This document shows, one piece after another, positions 47,097 to 60,140 of a DNA stretch of 64,000 nt. The notes under the pieces are model-generated. The model saw only the letters and a list, made by a program, of their open reading frames with translations, did not search any database and had not been told where the DNA came from. Location of the stretch: positions 372,001-436,000 of the forward strand of contig NW_026777121.1 of NCBI RefSeq assembly GCF_030936135.1, given 5' to 3'. The first letter of the stretch is position 1. The number at the start of each line of letters is the position of its first letter. A program made the position numbers and the translations under genes. This DNA comes from Gavia stellata. Taxonomy: Eukaryota; Chordata; Aves; Gaviiformes; Gaviidae.

Positions 47097-48999
47097 GTTA
47101 TCACAAAAAACCAAGCATACTTAACTGCTTCATCCATCAAAATACATTCAAGAAGCTTGGGCCAAATCCCATCCACTCCACAGAACCAGAAACCTATAGA
47201 TGCCAACAAATGCTGATATGACTACCCGCTTCACAAGTCAATTCCTTCTATGTCTGACTATACACGTTCGGTTCCATTTTTTGGAGAGAAAGTACTGTTA
47301 GGTGGCACACATACTGAATTCCCTTCCCAAACAAACATTTGGCTCGCGGTATTTGAGAGCTCCCAGCTCGCCTGATTCCTCTTTTTCACAGGAGGCATTA
47401 CTTGTCTGTACCATGGGAGTTGCTTCCTCCAGGGTGTATCTGAAAGGGAGCACTCTAGCAGGTCTGCAGGCATATCTAAACTATACAGGGAGTCACGCTG
47501 CCAAGAAACCAAAACCAGTTTTAGAACCAATAAAGCCACCATCAGCTATCTAGTTTTCAGAACATGAACAAGTGCCATGGTACAGCCCTAGGCTGATTGC
47601 ATCTGGTCCACACATTTCTGCATGGCTCACACTAACAAAGGAGCTTTGTGTTCCCACAGGATGGTATGCAAGATTTGTTGAGAACACTGCCTACCTTCAC
47701 ACTGTAAAAGCAGATACAAAAATAGGTTCAGCTCTTCTGCTGGTTTCCCTTTGCCTGTTTTTAAGCTGATGCAGTTCCTGATTTTTAATCAGCACCGCTG
47801 TTACCGCACGCTCTGTATATTGCAGATTCACGCTGCGCTCTCCCCCCAGACAGAGGTAGTCTTTGCTGTGAAAAACTGTAGCACAGCCCTCAGTTTTCAC
47901 CTTTGGATAGAGCCACTCTTGAAAGCAACAAAGGGTTCTTGTACAGAAAGAACATTTTTGAAACAGGTGAAAGAAAGGCAAGGAAAAAAAGAAAAGAAAA
48001 AAGACTTCCGCGTCTCTTGAACAGAGTTCAAATCAAGAACAGGGTAGAAAATCCGCGCAATAAACAGCGATAAGGAATAATATTAGAATAAGATTTTTGC
48101 AACAAGTCACAAAAACTTATTTCTATCATTAGAAGACATCATTATACCTATGCCCAGTTTCAGCTAAGCCAACTTACAAGGCAGGTTGCATTGTTACAAC
48201 TTCTAGTTCGCAATAAAAGACTATCCGATGTGTCTTTTCTACCCTCTTTTTTTCTTCAATCTTGCAGTTAGATAGAAGACACTAGAAACAGTGCTCGACC
48301 ATTTCCCTTATAGTGAAGCAGTAACTGCAAGTAAAGGTCACATTTTATTTACTAGAACCAGAACTTCACTCCAGCATCTCTTCAACAAGTGTGGTTGACT
48401 CTAAAGCTTAGGAACATACAGGAAACAGGCTAATCAAAACACTTACTTAGGTAATAGCTGTCCAAGATGCTGTGACAACAGACAGTCTTTCACCTTAGTG
48501 AGTATTTCTATCTTTTCCTCAAGTTTATAACAGTTTTACATTAAACTAACAAATTCTAGCAACAGAGAGAGGCATCGATTTAGGAAATAGCTCTTGCAAA
48601 ACTTTTTTTTTGGTTATTTTGTGCATAGTGCAAACAACGTTAATTTCAAGAAATGGTTGAAATTTGGATTACGTAAGCAATACCTACTGAGTAACTACTT
48701 CACTGTATAGTACAAAAAAGATTAAATCCCTTCTTGACATTCTAGCTGAACTTCCCAGATGACTCACTGTAAAAAAAATAACATGCTTCCTTAAAAAGGG
48801 ACTGATGAGAGATACTCGAGAAATGTTGGAAAACTTTCTATATTGGCATTTCCTCTATCAAAGGCATGAGCATGAGCAATAAGTTACGCACTGGATGCTA
48901 AAAATCTTAACTGCCACCTTGTCAAGGGCAAGACTCTGCTGTCCTTTGTTTCACTGCACACCTTTGACAAGTGATTGACTCCATTTTCTCTGTACCTTC
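47097..48999. other. No gene recognised (intron-like)
   Basis: AT-rich sequence downstream of CDKAL1 exon 3 on the minus strand. No exon with recognisable protein. Confidence 0.5.
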
Positions 49000-49385
49000 C
49001 TACTGGCTATTCCTATCTGCAACTAGGATCTTCCATGAGCTCTCTCTTCTTAAGGCTGAAGAAACCCGGTCTCTCCTCATACATCGTGTGCTCCCAAACC
49101 ATCTTGGTGGCCCTCCGTCGGACTCGCTCCACTACATCAACCTCTCTCGTTTTGGGGAGCCCAAAACTGGGCGCAAGCTGGCTCACTGGACACAGCACTC
49201 CAAACGCTGTCTCACAAGTACCACTAGAGCTGAAGGATCACTTTCCCAGACCTGCTGGCTACACTCTTGCTAGCACAGCCCAGGATGCAGTTTGCCTTTT
49301 TTTGCCTCAAGAATACATTGCTGACTCATGTTCAATTCTTGGCTACCTGAATCCCAAAATCTTTTTCTGTAAGTTACACAAAAGC
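49000..49385 (-). mobile_element. CR1 LINE fragment (minus)
   Basis: The plus strand reads as the complement of the CR1 3' region: GAAGAAACCCGGTCTCTCCT, ATCTTGGTGGCCCTCCGTCG, GCCCAGGATGCAGTTTGCC. Diverged, with no open frame. Confidence 0.75.
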
Positions 49386-50135
49386 ATTCAGACAATAATT
49401 CTCCACTGAAACACAACATCAATCTGTGTTTTCAGCTTTCGGCAAGCTTTTCTTTCAACACATTTTTCATTAAGGAGATGAAACGTGGCCAGCACAACCA
49501 CAAGTTTGGGGGGTTTTTTTAGGGTTGGGGAGGTGGAACAAGACGACAGGGAGTGTTTTAAAGTATTTGGAAGGAAAGGAAAAATAGCATCTTCAGCCCT
49601 TTCAAATGTACAAGATACAATCCTAGATCATCCCGCCTCCATCATACTGATCATCCCTCCCAAAACAAAGGATCGTTCACATGGAGTAGTTCACCTCTGC
49701 TCCAGCAGCAAACACACTCATCACTAAGTGACAACACTTCTCCTTCCTCTCTCTCTCTCTCTCTCGCACTTGGGTTCCACCAGTTACAATCAGACAACCA
49801 GCTAGATTCTGCCCAAGAATTAAGATCTTTCCCTTCCACTCCTACGGAAACTTTTCAATTCAGTTTAGCAAGCAAAATGCCCACAAAAGGCACTGCATGA
49901 CATCTATCAGATGGCTGCCCTGTCAGGAAAACCTAACCATTCTGAAAGCCCTCATCTTGTAATCATTCTCCTTAATGCCAGGAAAACACTTTACCTCCTC
50001 ACCTTCAAATCAGAAAGGGATCAAAGGGGCATTTTAAAAAAGTGTAATTAAGACTAAAAACATTCAACAACAGCTTGACAGCTCTGAACATTCACCCCAA
50101 AAAACTGAATTATGCGACTTGTCCCATATTGTTAC

Positions 50136-50248
50136 CTGTAATTTCGTATCCATATGCAGCCAGCTGTCCAGCCATATATGCACCATCTGAATTATTGTGA
50201 GAACATCCCCATGTACGAATCCACATTTTCTGAGCACCAGGAATAACG
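50136..50248 (-). CDS. CDKAL1: CDKAL1 coding exon 3
   Basis: After TTTTTCCTTAACAG, 113 nt encode [20 protein letters not shown], then [17 protein letters not shown], and a GTAACA donor. This is the start of the radical-SAM methylthiotransferase domain: the Cys in WGCSHNNSD is the first of the cluster-binding Cys of the N-terminal MTTase region. CDKAL1 makes the ms2t6A37 modification of tRNA-Lys(UUU). It joins in phase to the exon at 53216-53382. No damage seen. Later exons are not in the window. Confidence 0.93.
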
Positions 50249-50413
50249 CTGTTAAGGAAAAATTAACGAAGAAGTTAAAAGATGAACAAGCTTCCCCATC
50301 AGGCCCACTGAACAGACTCAATTAATTGTAGTTCTTCAACTATAAAATAAGCAACACAAACAGTAACAACTCCAAAACAGGCAGGGAAAAACATTATAAT
50401 TATGCGAGTTTAG

Positions 50414-50963
50414 TGTAGCGGGTAATAGATCTGGCTGGGATAGAGTTAACTTTCTCCACAGCAACCCGTATGATGCTGTGTTGTGTATTTATGACTCAAA
50501 CAGTGGTGATAACACACCTGTGGTTTAGCTATTGTGGAACAGTGCTTGCACAGCATCACAACCTCCTGTTGCCCACCGTGCTCCACCCCGCCACAAGCAG
50601 GCTGGAGATGGACAAGAGGCTGGGAGGGAACATGGACAGAATAGCTGACCCAAACTGACCAAAAGGATAATCCATACCAGATGACATCATGCTCAGCAAT
50701 AAAAACTGGTGGTTTGGTCTTCCCAAACTAACCATTGTTCTGAGACTGATTGGGCATCAGTCTGCTTGTGGGAGGTGGTGAGCAATTGCTTTTGCATCCC
50801 TTGAAGTTTATCCTTACTCTTGCCTTCACTTAAACTGTCTTTACCCCAACCCACAAGTTTTCTCGCTTTTGCTCTTCCAGTTAGCTCCCTCAGCCTACTG
50901 AGAGGAGGGCTGAGCAAGTGGCTGGGTGGCTGCTCAGTTGTTGGCCAGGGTCAAGCCACCACA
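50414..50963 (+). mobile_element. ERVL-type solo LTR
   Basis: CTGGCTGGGATAGAGTTAAC near the start and GTTGGCCAGGGTCAAGCCACC at the end match the ERVL LTR pattern, with an internal AGCAATAAAAACTGG promoter-like box. More diverged than the copy at 13331. It lies in the intron between CDKAL1 exons 3 and 2. Confidence 0.8.
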
Positions 50964-52159
50964 AGTGGCAAGAAAAGAGTTTTAGAACGGAGAATGTACA
51001 AGAGCTGTAGGATAAGAAGAGATTCAGTACGCTGCAGTTGTATTTGAAAAAACAAACCAAACAACTCACTTTCTGAAAATTATCATTTAACAAGGGACCT
51101 TCAAGTGACTGCACTGAAATGAGGCCACCAGCAAACAAACTGTTAGAGCTAAACTGCGGCCTTTTGATATTATGGCACCCATTGACTGTACTTCCCTCCA
51201 TACAAGGCATCTTTATAAATTCTTAATTTAAGCCTGCCACCAGCCACACTAACGTCTGAAAGCTCATATCCCAACCTTTCTGGGCTACAGAAGCAGCATG
51301 GCAGATGTGCACCACGGAGCTGGCACACACAATGGTTTAAGAACCAACAAAAAATTCTGCAAGAAGCTCTCACTGAAACTCCTGGGATAAATGTGCCAAT
51401 GAGCTAAAGATGCCAGTACAAGAACAACAGACATCCTGCAACACCATCCTTTGCCCTGCCCACATTTTTTTTTTTTCCTCCCCCACGCTTCTTTTTTTAA
51501 AGCTACTTCCCCTAGCTAGAAACCAAAAATTGTTGATGGCACATTAATGATCATTAGACGTGTGCAACACGTGTTGCACATATACAATGTATTTAGCATT
51601 CCTACTGTCTAAACAACGTACATTCAATGTGCATTCTTGGGTCAAAAACACTAAAATACAGCCTGTTAAATAACATACAGTATTCTCCCGAATACTTAGG
51701 AGAATGGAGTGCTAGCGTCAAGTACGTATAGGCCACCGGTTCAGCTGTACACACACTCCTGGCAGAATGGGCCTTCACATAAAGGTGGACTGTTATGCTT
51801 ATAAAAATCTCTTTTGAACACTAATGAGAAACCAAAATCGAATTTCCTGCACATTCTAGACATACTTTATTTCCATCTTTATAATGCAGGGAAATTTCAT
51901 CCACCAGCTCAAAATTAAGGGGGGGCAGGGGGAGGAGGAGCAGGGGGTGGCACCAACCAAAATCCAGATCTCTGAAATGCAGTAGAAACTAGAATCGATA
52001 ACTGAGTTCATTTATACTTTGATCAATTCCACTGCAGCAGAAAGTTGATTCGGCTCCTAGGGGAATCACAAGAAAGAAAAACACAAAAGATACGTTCCAT
52101 AGTTATTGCATACGATTTCCACTGAAATAAAACAGTAAGTTCAAAAGAAGTCTCACTGT
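50964..52159. other. CDKAL1 intron, nothing further recognised
   Basis: AT-rich, with a short G-rich patch near 51918. No exon or complete repeat recognised. Confidence 0.5.
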
Positions 52160-52805
52160 ATCACTTGCAGGAGGATGTACAAACAACAAGTACAGCCTTT
52201 GGAAATCCCAGGTTCCAGAAACCAGCTGGAAAGACTGAAGCAAGGAAGATGTACCCTTGGTGGAAGAGGGGCAGGTCAGGGAATACTTCAGCAAACTGGA
52301 CATACCTAAGTCCCTGGGCCCTGATGGGATGCACCCACAAGAGAGAGATGGACATACTGGAGACAGTCCAACAAAGGGCCATGAAGATGGTTAAGGGACT
52401 GGAGCATCTCTCCTAAGAGGAGAGGCTGAGAGAGCTGGCACTGTTCAGCCTGCAAGAGAAAGGCTCGGGGGAAGCTCATCAATGGATATTAAATACCTGA
52501 AGGGAGGGTCCAAAGAGGACAGACACAGGCTCTTTTCAGAGGTGCCCAGTGACAGGCCAGGAGGCAACGGGCACAAACTGAAACACAGGGTCCCTCTGAA
52601 CATCACGAAACACTTTTTGACTGTGAGGCTGACTGAGCGCTGGCACAGGTTGCCCAAGGAGGTGGTGGAATCTCCCTCTTTAGAGCTATTCAAAAACTAG
52701 CTAGGCACGGTCCTGGCCACCTGGCTGTAGGTGGCCCTGCTGAAGCAGGGGGTTTGGAGAAGATGACCTCCAGAGGTCCCCTCCAGCCTCAATCCTTTCG
52801 TGATT
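52160..52805 (+). mobile_element. CR1 LINE 3' end
   Basis: Internal CTGGGCCCTGATGGGATGCA, then a jump to GGGACTGGAGCATCTCTCC, GAGGCTGAGAGAGCTGGCA and CAGGTTGCCCAAGGAGGTGG in CR1 order, ending in the ATTCT-type tail. The RT frame is broken and an internal part is deleted. Confidence 0.9.
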
Positions 52806-53215
52806 CTCAGAATTTTATTCTTATTTCTCATTCCAGATGGCACAAGGCTACTCCAGGACTGCATTTTGAAGAGCTCAGCTTCTATTTAGGTAATTAAGGC
52901 GAAGCAGACAATTTTTCAGAAACGTTTTACACATACAAGCTGAAGTAACAGGAACCATTTTTCCAGTCTGATTACTCCATTAATCAATATCTCAGTCATA
53001 ACTGATTTCTAGAGAAAGTTTGTCTAGGGCAAGAAATCTGCCCAGGATTTATTGTTCATTATCACTACATTTTATCAACACTATTTTACTCATTTTTATC
53101 TTGTATTCAAATTTTACACTATGAGACAATGAGAACTTCCACCTTATTTTTAGAAGCTGACAGTGCACACAAGATACGAGCAAAGCAACAAGATAGGGTT
53201 GATGGAAGAATTTAC

Positions 53216-53382
53216 CTGTCACTTGGGGGATCATCGTCTGCCTGAGTATTTTTTTGTGAATTGCGTTTTCGCACTTTTGGAAAAACATTCTTTCTTACAA
53301 ACTGCCGATCACGTGGCTTCAAATCTTCTGCTGACACAGTGTCTTCAATAGCTTCAAGCACTGGTTCACAGGCAGCAGGCAT
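53216..53382 (-). CDS. CDKAL1: CDKAL1 coding exon 2 (start codon)
   Basis: The ATG at 53382 opens MPAACEPVLEAIEDTVSAED, then LKPRDRQFVRKNVFPKVRKR and NSQKNTQADDDPPSD plus two bases, ending at a GTAAAT donor. It resembles the acidic then basic N-terminus of CDKAL1 that precedes the MTTase domain. A TCTCTAATGCTTCTTGAAG acceptor sits directly before the ATG. The frame joins exon 3 (…[12 protein letters not shown]). Upstream on this strand are the 38-nt exon and the CpG island of the right X copy, a plausible complete 5' end. Confidence 0.92.
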
Positions 53383-54777
53383 CTTCAAGAAGCATTAGAG
53401 AAGACTGGTATTAGCAAGCATTTGAATACAAAGCCAAGGCCTAGTATCTACTGCATATGTTCTCATAAAGAAAAGTCAGATGTATTTCTACATATACCTG
53501 CGACAGATCATATAGATGAGGGAAGGTGAGCACATAAAAACAATCAACTACCCAGAGATATTTCCTGAGGCCCTCTTCCCCCGAGATCTCAAACACAGGC
53601 AGGGAGAAAGCCACAAACCAGAGAGAGTTTTTTAATTTTTTTTTTTAATAATCTGTACCTTGCCATCTTCTAACTCAAAAACCCTGCAGCTCCTCTGACG
53701 TGACGTATCCAAGATACAAGTATTCTTAACCATGTCAGGCAGCACAGTGGAATACTGAGTTCATGTTATGCGATAGATATGCTTCCACTCACATCACAGA
53801 AGAATGAAAGACACAGCATTCAAGCGCCTCCTTCAGAGGTTGTTCTGGCTCTTTTATTTGTGTGCTGAAAACAGGTGCACAGTATTTCAATGTCTTCATA
53901 GTCCTTTTGAAAAGAAACCAAACTATTCCTAGAATTCCCGATCCCACAGGACTTTCATTTGAATTACTTCATCCATTAGGACAGCAAAAGAAAAATTCCT
54001 GTCCTCAGGTACAAGGTGTTAAACAACTACACCTAGCTAACATCAAATAGCCAATTACCATCTGGCTCATATAATACACGAGAAAATCATTAAAATCTAT
54101 TTATATTTTCCACAAGAAAGTAAATATACACGCATCTATAGCTCCCAGCAGATCTCAAGATCCAGATCAGTTGTCAGGAAAGGAAAAAAAAGTTATTTAC
54201 TAAAGGAGCCTGTGAAAAACAAAACAAAGCTATGCATTAATTACACGCCTCACACTGTGCTGTGTGTAATTCTTCATCAGAATAATGTCTGATTTAGCAT
54301 TGGAAACTTGGTTTTGTACATGTCTCAACAGTTTACTAAGGAAATCACACAGGGGCATTTCACAGAGTTTACAGGGAAAACACAACACTTTCCTAACTGG
54401 CAGTGAAGAACAAAAGAAACAAGGCTTTCATTTCTTTAAAACCAGATTTCAGGAACAGAAATCTCAGGCTACTGGCAACACCTCAAAGTATTTTGTACAC
54501 AACTGAATTACTCAAGGACATAAGAAGTTAAACACCTGTGCATTTTCCCCCGGTGTGAGTCCTTCAGTCCATCTTGCAAAGTACACTTCAAAATCAAACT
54601 TCATATAACTTTTATAACATTTAACTTAAAAAGGAATATGATGATGTCACAAAGAGGATGCATCTGACAAAGATATAGAAGCGTTTAGCATTCTTCTAGA
54701 TCAAAAATCCCAGGATCGCTAAAAATGCCACAAAGGATGAACCAAAATAAAAAGCTGTGGAAAGTCTAGCAATAAAG
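53383..54777. other. CDKAL1 intron 1, nothing further recognised
   Basis: Unique, AT-rich sequence between the start-codon exon and the X duplication. Confidence 0.5.
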
Positions 54778-55073
54778 AATACTGGGGGGGGGGGGGGGGG
54801 GTGTGAGGCGACATCTCTTACACCACTTTATACTGTTGTAAATATTCTGATTTTTTACATCAAAATATGATTATATACTTTATACCACTAACAGTATGTA
54901 CAAATAGGTAAAGTTATCTACTCAATACAGGGAAGGAAAAAAGGTTTTGATTTGTTGTTTTTTCTCTCTTCCAGAAAAATACCTGCTATAATGGAGCAGC
55001 TGGCAAAACAAAGCAGCTTAGTTTATTTCCGTGGCCCCCAAAAGAACGAATACAGCCAAAAGAAAAGTCATAC

Positions 55074-55111
55074 CTTCTGAAGCAAGGTCTAAATCCTCTT
55101 GGAGAATAATC
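55074..55111 (-). other. CDKAL1: Candidate 38-nt CDKAL1 leader exon
   Basis: Same splice signals as 291-328, here placed between the CpG island and the ATG exon of CDKAL1. Probably untranslated, since the ATG follows in the next exon. Confidence 0.55.
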
Positions 55112-55422
55112 CTGGGGAAAAAAAAGAACAAAAAGCCATGGCAGGAACGAGCAGAACTAGCGGACAGAGAACCATGAGTTCGTGTTCTTGTCCAACAAGC
55201 ATTCATGCCCCCTTTGCAGAAACGCGTTTCTTGCTCACTCTGACCTCCTTCAGACCGGGTACACACGCTGACTCGCTGACGGCACCCGACCCCCGGGCAG
55301 CAACCCGGCCGCCAGAACCTCTGGAGGCTCCCGCCAAAGGGGCCACCCCCCCCCGGCTTTAACGCGCAGCCCAGAGGAGGCCCCGCAGAGGACGGGAGCA
55401 TCGCGCGGGGGGGGGTGGGGAG

Positions 55423-55540
55423 AAGGAGCGGGGGAGGGAGTGGGGGAGGGAGAGGGGGGAGGGAGTGGGGGGAGGGAGTGGGGAGGGGGAGAGAGAGGGG
55501 AAGGGGAGAGAGTGGGGAAGGGGAGGGAGTGGGGAAGGGG
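55423..55540. repeat. Purine-rich VNTR, short allele
   Basis: About 120 bp of the same G/A units that span about 420 bp in the left copy. Confidence 0.95.
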
Positions 55541-55544
55541 AAGG

Positions 55545-55815
55545 GGCCTCCACGGCGAGCCCCGGCTCTCACCCCGCCGGGCCCCGCACGCCCTCAGCAG
55601 GGCTCCGCCATCGCGGCCGCCGCGCCCCGCCTCAAGCCCCCGCGCGCGCGCAGCAGCGCCGCGACGGCGGTCGGCAGCGGCCAAACCGGTGCACGCGCTC
55701 TGGGACGCAGCCTCGCGAGAGAGAGCGCGGCTGCGCCGCCCGGCGGGGTGGGCAGCGGCAGCGGCGCGGCAGCGCGGGCCTGCCCGTCCCGCTGCGCGAC
55801 CGCCGAGGGGTTTGT
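55545..55815 (-). promoter_or_regulatory. CDKAL1: CpG island, probable CDKAL1 promoter
   Basis: CpG-dense block upstream of the leader exon and CDKAL1 exon 2, all on the minus strand. Start site not determinable. The acrosin-like polyA signal lies about 30 bp upstream. Confidence 0.65.
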
Positions 55816-55844
55816 CCGCATGGTTAGCTGTGAAAATTGGCCAT

Positions 55845-56654
55845 TTTATTGGAAGAACTGTCAGTTTTAGCACTTGCGTGCACTCGGAGGCTGCTAGGAA
55901 GCAGTGGCACAAGCCCAGCCTTCTCCTGAGCAGTCTGTCAGCTGGGCCCTGGAGTGCCCAGGCACGGGGCGTGCTGCAAGGGAACGGGACGGGACGGGAG
56001 TAGCACATGGTGCCGTGCACAGGGCACCTGCTAGTGCTGTGGGGATACCCCCATTCCCTGCTCCTCCTTATCTGGCCTCAGTGAAGAGGTGGGCTGCCGC
56101 GAGGACCCACTGTGGGCTGATGAGGGACCCTCCGCACAGATGCCCTGTGCCCGTTTTCCAGGGACCCTGGATGCCGATGATCCAGGAGGGGCCAGGTCGC
56201 TGGCTGGGCATCTGTGCCACCCACGACGCGTGACATGCCGTAGTGAGAAGCCATGGGCCGGAGCGCACAGGTCCCTCTGGAAACAGAAACTCCTTACTGT
56301 CCTGCTCGAGGGCTTGCTGCTCTTCAGGCTACGAGTCAGCCGTCTTCCCGCTCCACATGCCGTTGCGTGGACAGCAAGGCCAGGGAACCCCGTGGGGCGT
56401 GCGTGCATCCACCCCTGTTTCTGCTTTGTCCCCGCAGGCCAGTTGTGCCAGCAGCATGGGTGCTGGCAAGGAACTGAGGTTCCCAGGTGGGGTTCAGGAA
56501 GCTGTGGCGAGGCTCAAGGGAACGAGCAGGCACCCTCCAGTGACCCCCATAAGGGTTGCCCAAGTTCCCAGTCAGAGCCTCGGGCCACTTACCCACATGT
56601 GCTGTGTGCAGGCCAGCACAGGGCCAGCAGGACGAGGAGGGGGAGCAAATTCAT
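55845..56654 (-). pseudogene. Acrosin-like pseudogene, exons 1-2 and 3' end (copy P1')
   Basis: Exon 1 56593-56654, exon 2 56072-56276, AATAAA 55845-55850. It shares the frameshift, the missing Cys after the catalytic His and the AT donor with copy P1, so the damage predates the X duplication. One coding difference: IQGPWK for IQHPWK. Confidence 0.85.
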
Positions 56655-58613
56655 CGCTGCCAGCAACACGTGGCAGCTGCAAGAACGGAGAGCTCGTCGC
56701 CACCAGTGCGGCAACCTTGGTTCCGGGGCTGATGTCACAGAGTCGCTGGTTCCGGGTGCTGGGCGTGGTGGCCTCCAAGCATGAGGGGAGGCAGAAGCTG
56801 GCATCGGACACCCCCGACAGACCCTCCCCCTGCCAAATGCTGTGCTTGTGGGATGAGGGCGTGCAGGCCCCGTGGCAGGCAGCAGCGCCTGGGTCCAAGC
56901 ACTGCCTGCTAGTAGCTGGCAGGAAATAAGTGGGGCATCATAGCCTCTTTGGGAAGTTCACTGCCACCCTGCTCCCTGCAGCCGTTTGCCACCAGCTCCT
57001 TCCCAAAAAGCATACGCCAGAGAACAGAACTGCTCCAGGCAGTAGGCACATGTCTGGACATTGAAGAGCCGGTCTGGTTACAGCCCCGGCACGCAAGCAG
57101 AGATGTGCAAGCCAACTAAGGCAGGCGTACCCAAGCAGTGTCAGCCTTCCGGCACAAAGCCCAGTGAAACGCAGACGCAGCACAGGCCACCCTGAAGATT
57201 TCTTCAGTGCTGTACCTTCAATATAAATTTAATTTCTAAGTTACCTCCAGCAATTATTCCACAAGTGGTAGTGATGTTTTACAGGAATAATATATGGAAG
57301 TGGTAAGAAAATCTGACTACTTCAAAAGAGGGGATTGATACCAAAGATTTAAACAATTTAGCTGTAAGACAAACCCTTTTGGATAAACCTTATCAGAGAG
57401 GGAAGTTACCAAACCTTAAACGGTGATCATCTATGCCCTAACTACATTGCTGAATTGTTATAATGAACACAGACTGAACTCATGTCTCAACTACTGGAAA
57501 GGTCCTGGATCTACTATGCATGAGTTAACCAACTCCTCCGTCAGAGTTTGACAACAACAAGAAGAGAACCATTTCAACAGGACTCTTAAAGGCTGTATTA
57601 TTGCATAATCAAGTTAAATTTGAAATATTATCTATTTCTGTTTCTTTTCCAGGTTGTAAGAAGATGGGATAGATTTGAGAATGTGTGAAAAGGCCTAATT
57701 AGAAAAGTGACAAATGCCACCACCTTCTGTCTAAGTGGTGGAACCTAAGTAAAGGGAGATTGAGACTTATGGTGTCGCGTTAAAGGAATGCAGTTTTGAA
57801 ATTTGTCTGTCAGAGTCCCAGGGCTTTCACTGACCCATTTATCAGAGCCCCAGCAAGAGGACTTGCACTGAGCAGATGCACAAAAATTGAAATGAGTTAT
57901 TTTATTGAAAGCGACAGAAACAGATTCGAGATTGCCGTTGATAAATTCACTAACTACAACAGAGCTACTAATTAAGGGTAATATTGCTAGCAGACTTGAT
58001 AGTAATACAAGAACCCGGGGATAACTGTCACCCAGAGGGTGAGAGGCGCAGCGCTTACCCAGAGAGGCGTCCCTGCCTGGGGTGGAGGAAGAGAACACAG
58101 CCCGTCGACTGGTCCGTCAGGTATCGAGGTTCTTCTCTCCCACCTTAACAATCATTTTCTCTTGACTGTTATCCCCAAAACGACGAGGTGTCCCCCCCAG
58201 GTGTGACGTGTAGCATGATTTGGGTGGAGAGACGAGTGCTATAGTCATATATGTTTAGCATGACCTCTATAATCTTCATTAGCATATGCAGGGGTGTGAG
58301 TTGTAATATGCATTTCACAGGTAATGAGGCAAAGGTCAGTTATCGGACACGAAGCCTTTTCAAAGAACAAAGGACCTCTCACATTCCTGTTATCTTACTG
58401 TCTTTGCTGACCATAAGCAGGGCTGTCCTGCCTCCACAGGACCCCCTCCTTATCTGCATCCTGTGTTAGCCAGGCAAGTCTCCATTCCCCCGGGTCGCAC
58501 AAGAGAGAGCAAGGGCAGTCTTAACAGCTCTTTGTGCCCAGGAATCCCACCTCATTATCCAAATTCCACATATGGGAATTATAAAATATATCCAGAAGTC
58601 TCCAGGGGGGAAA
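56655..58613. other. Unassigned, ERV-like (right X copy)
   Basis: Counterpart of 2179-4124, with a 14-bp stretch near 57678 that the left copy lacks. Confidence 0.4.
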
Positions 58614-59174
58614 TGTTAGAGAACAGCTTGAAACACAAGGTCAAAAACAAGTGAAAAAGAATGGAAAGAGTGGAAGGAAGATACTTCCTAACGAATGCAC
58701 CTGGTATTTAGACATGTTAAAGATAAAAACTGTCTCCACTAACTTTCCACTAACTAGCAGTAACGATTAACACAAGGACCAATTTGAGAAAAATAGAACA
58801 GAGTGCCAAAATAGTGCCCTGAAGTTAACTTGCCTCACTATAATCTCACGCTCATGTGAAAACCACACCTCCTAGCTAGAAAAAGCCCCCAACCCAAAGA
58901 AGGCCGCTACTCTCTGAGCATGCGTAGAGAATTCAAAGAGAACTGTAGCTTTAAGATGAAGGAAGAAAAGTAGTAACCAATAGTTAATTAAGGGGTAGCA
59001 CCAGGAAGCGTGACTAACGTTGTTAACTGTTTTAAATACCTGTTACGATTTTAAGCCAGTGTGCATGTTAGGAGGAGAAATCCCTCATGCACCCAGCGCT
59101 GCAATGAACCAATGTCAGCTTTCTAAACTATCATTTGGTCTGGAGAGTTTTCTTCGTTACAGTTTTGGGTAACA
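58614..59174 (+). mobile_element. Class I-like ERV LTR (561 bp), right copy
   Basis: Counterpart of 4125-4685, same length, few substitutions. Confidence 0.65.
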
Positions 59175-60140
59175 GTTGGCTTATGTGTGACTAGCTCCTC
59201 GATCCCCTTGATCCAGTGTTTCCCCGGGAGATTTAGGAACCTTTGTGATCTAACGCATTTGTATCCAGGCTACATTACTCATATTCTTGCTATTTGTACC
59301 ACCTTTGTGGGCAGTAGTTCTATCACCGGCAATCCAAAAGAGCTTCTGCATCTGTTCCTTTAATACACTACACTATTCATTAATCTAGCCATAAGAGTTC
59401 TCATTACACACAACCAAATTCCTTAAGGGTAGCCGTGATAGTTCAGGCAACGTGGTTAGACTGAAAGTGTATGGAGTTACAAGTGCATCTGTAATTGTTG
59501 GCATTATATATATATGTGTGTCTGTGTCTGTGTATATATGTGTGTATATATATATTTTGAACACGATCGGTCTTGTAATAGAGGAAATTGGGCATCACTC
59601 AGAATCTAAGCCTAGCTGCCCCCAGCCCCTCTGATATCTGAGGACAAGCTGGAAGCTTTAACGTGACAAACATACACACACATCACTGCCCAGATTCGCA
59701 AGCACAGCATGTTCATGGATCCCTTAAATACTACCATGGGAATTAAGTTCAATTAAAATCCGTGGCTGGCTGTCACACTACTTACCCCGTAATTGGCACA
59801 GACCTTGGGTCTTTCCAGAGCTGTATCTCCTCTTGCTCGTGAAGTAGTGCAGCTTCAAGTTCCCAAGTGAATTGCACACGCACACAGCGCTCCCACCAGT
59901 AGCTGGCCCTCGACACTCGGTGTCTCCAGCTGCTGGGTCCCTAGGACCTGTGTTCCCTTCTGCCATTGCTAGCAGGCAGGCCTCGGGACCCACCTCCCCA
60001 CCCGGTACAGAGTGGGGCCACACAGAAAAGGATTTGGGAGCGCTCTCAGAAAGAAGGTAGGACAGACGGCGGGGATTAGGCGCAGGGCTCAGGCAAACAA
60101 GCAAATCAACCAGCGGTTGGCTTATGTGTGACTAGCTCCT
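59175..60140 (+). repeat. Segment bounded by 25-bp direct repeats (right copy)
   Basis: Counterpart of 4686-5649; direct repeats at 59175-59199 and 60116-60140, and a GT/AT microsatellite near 59505-59555 of slightly different length. Confidence 0.6.
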
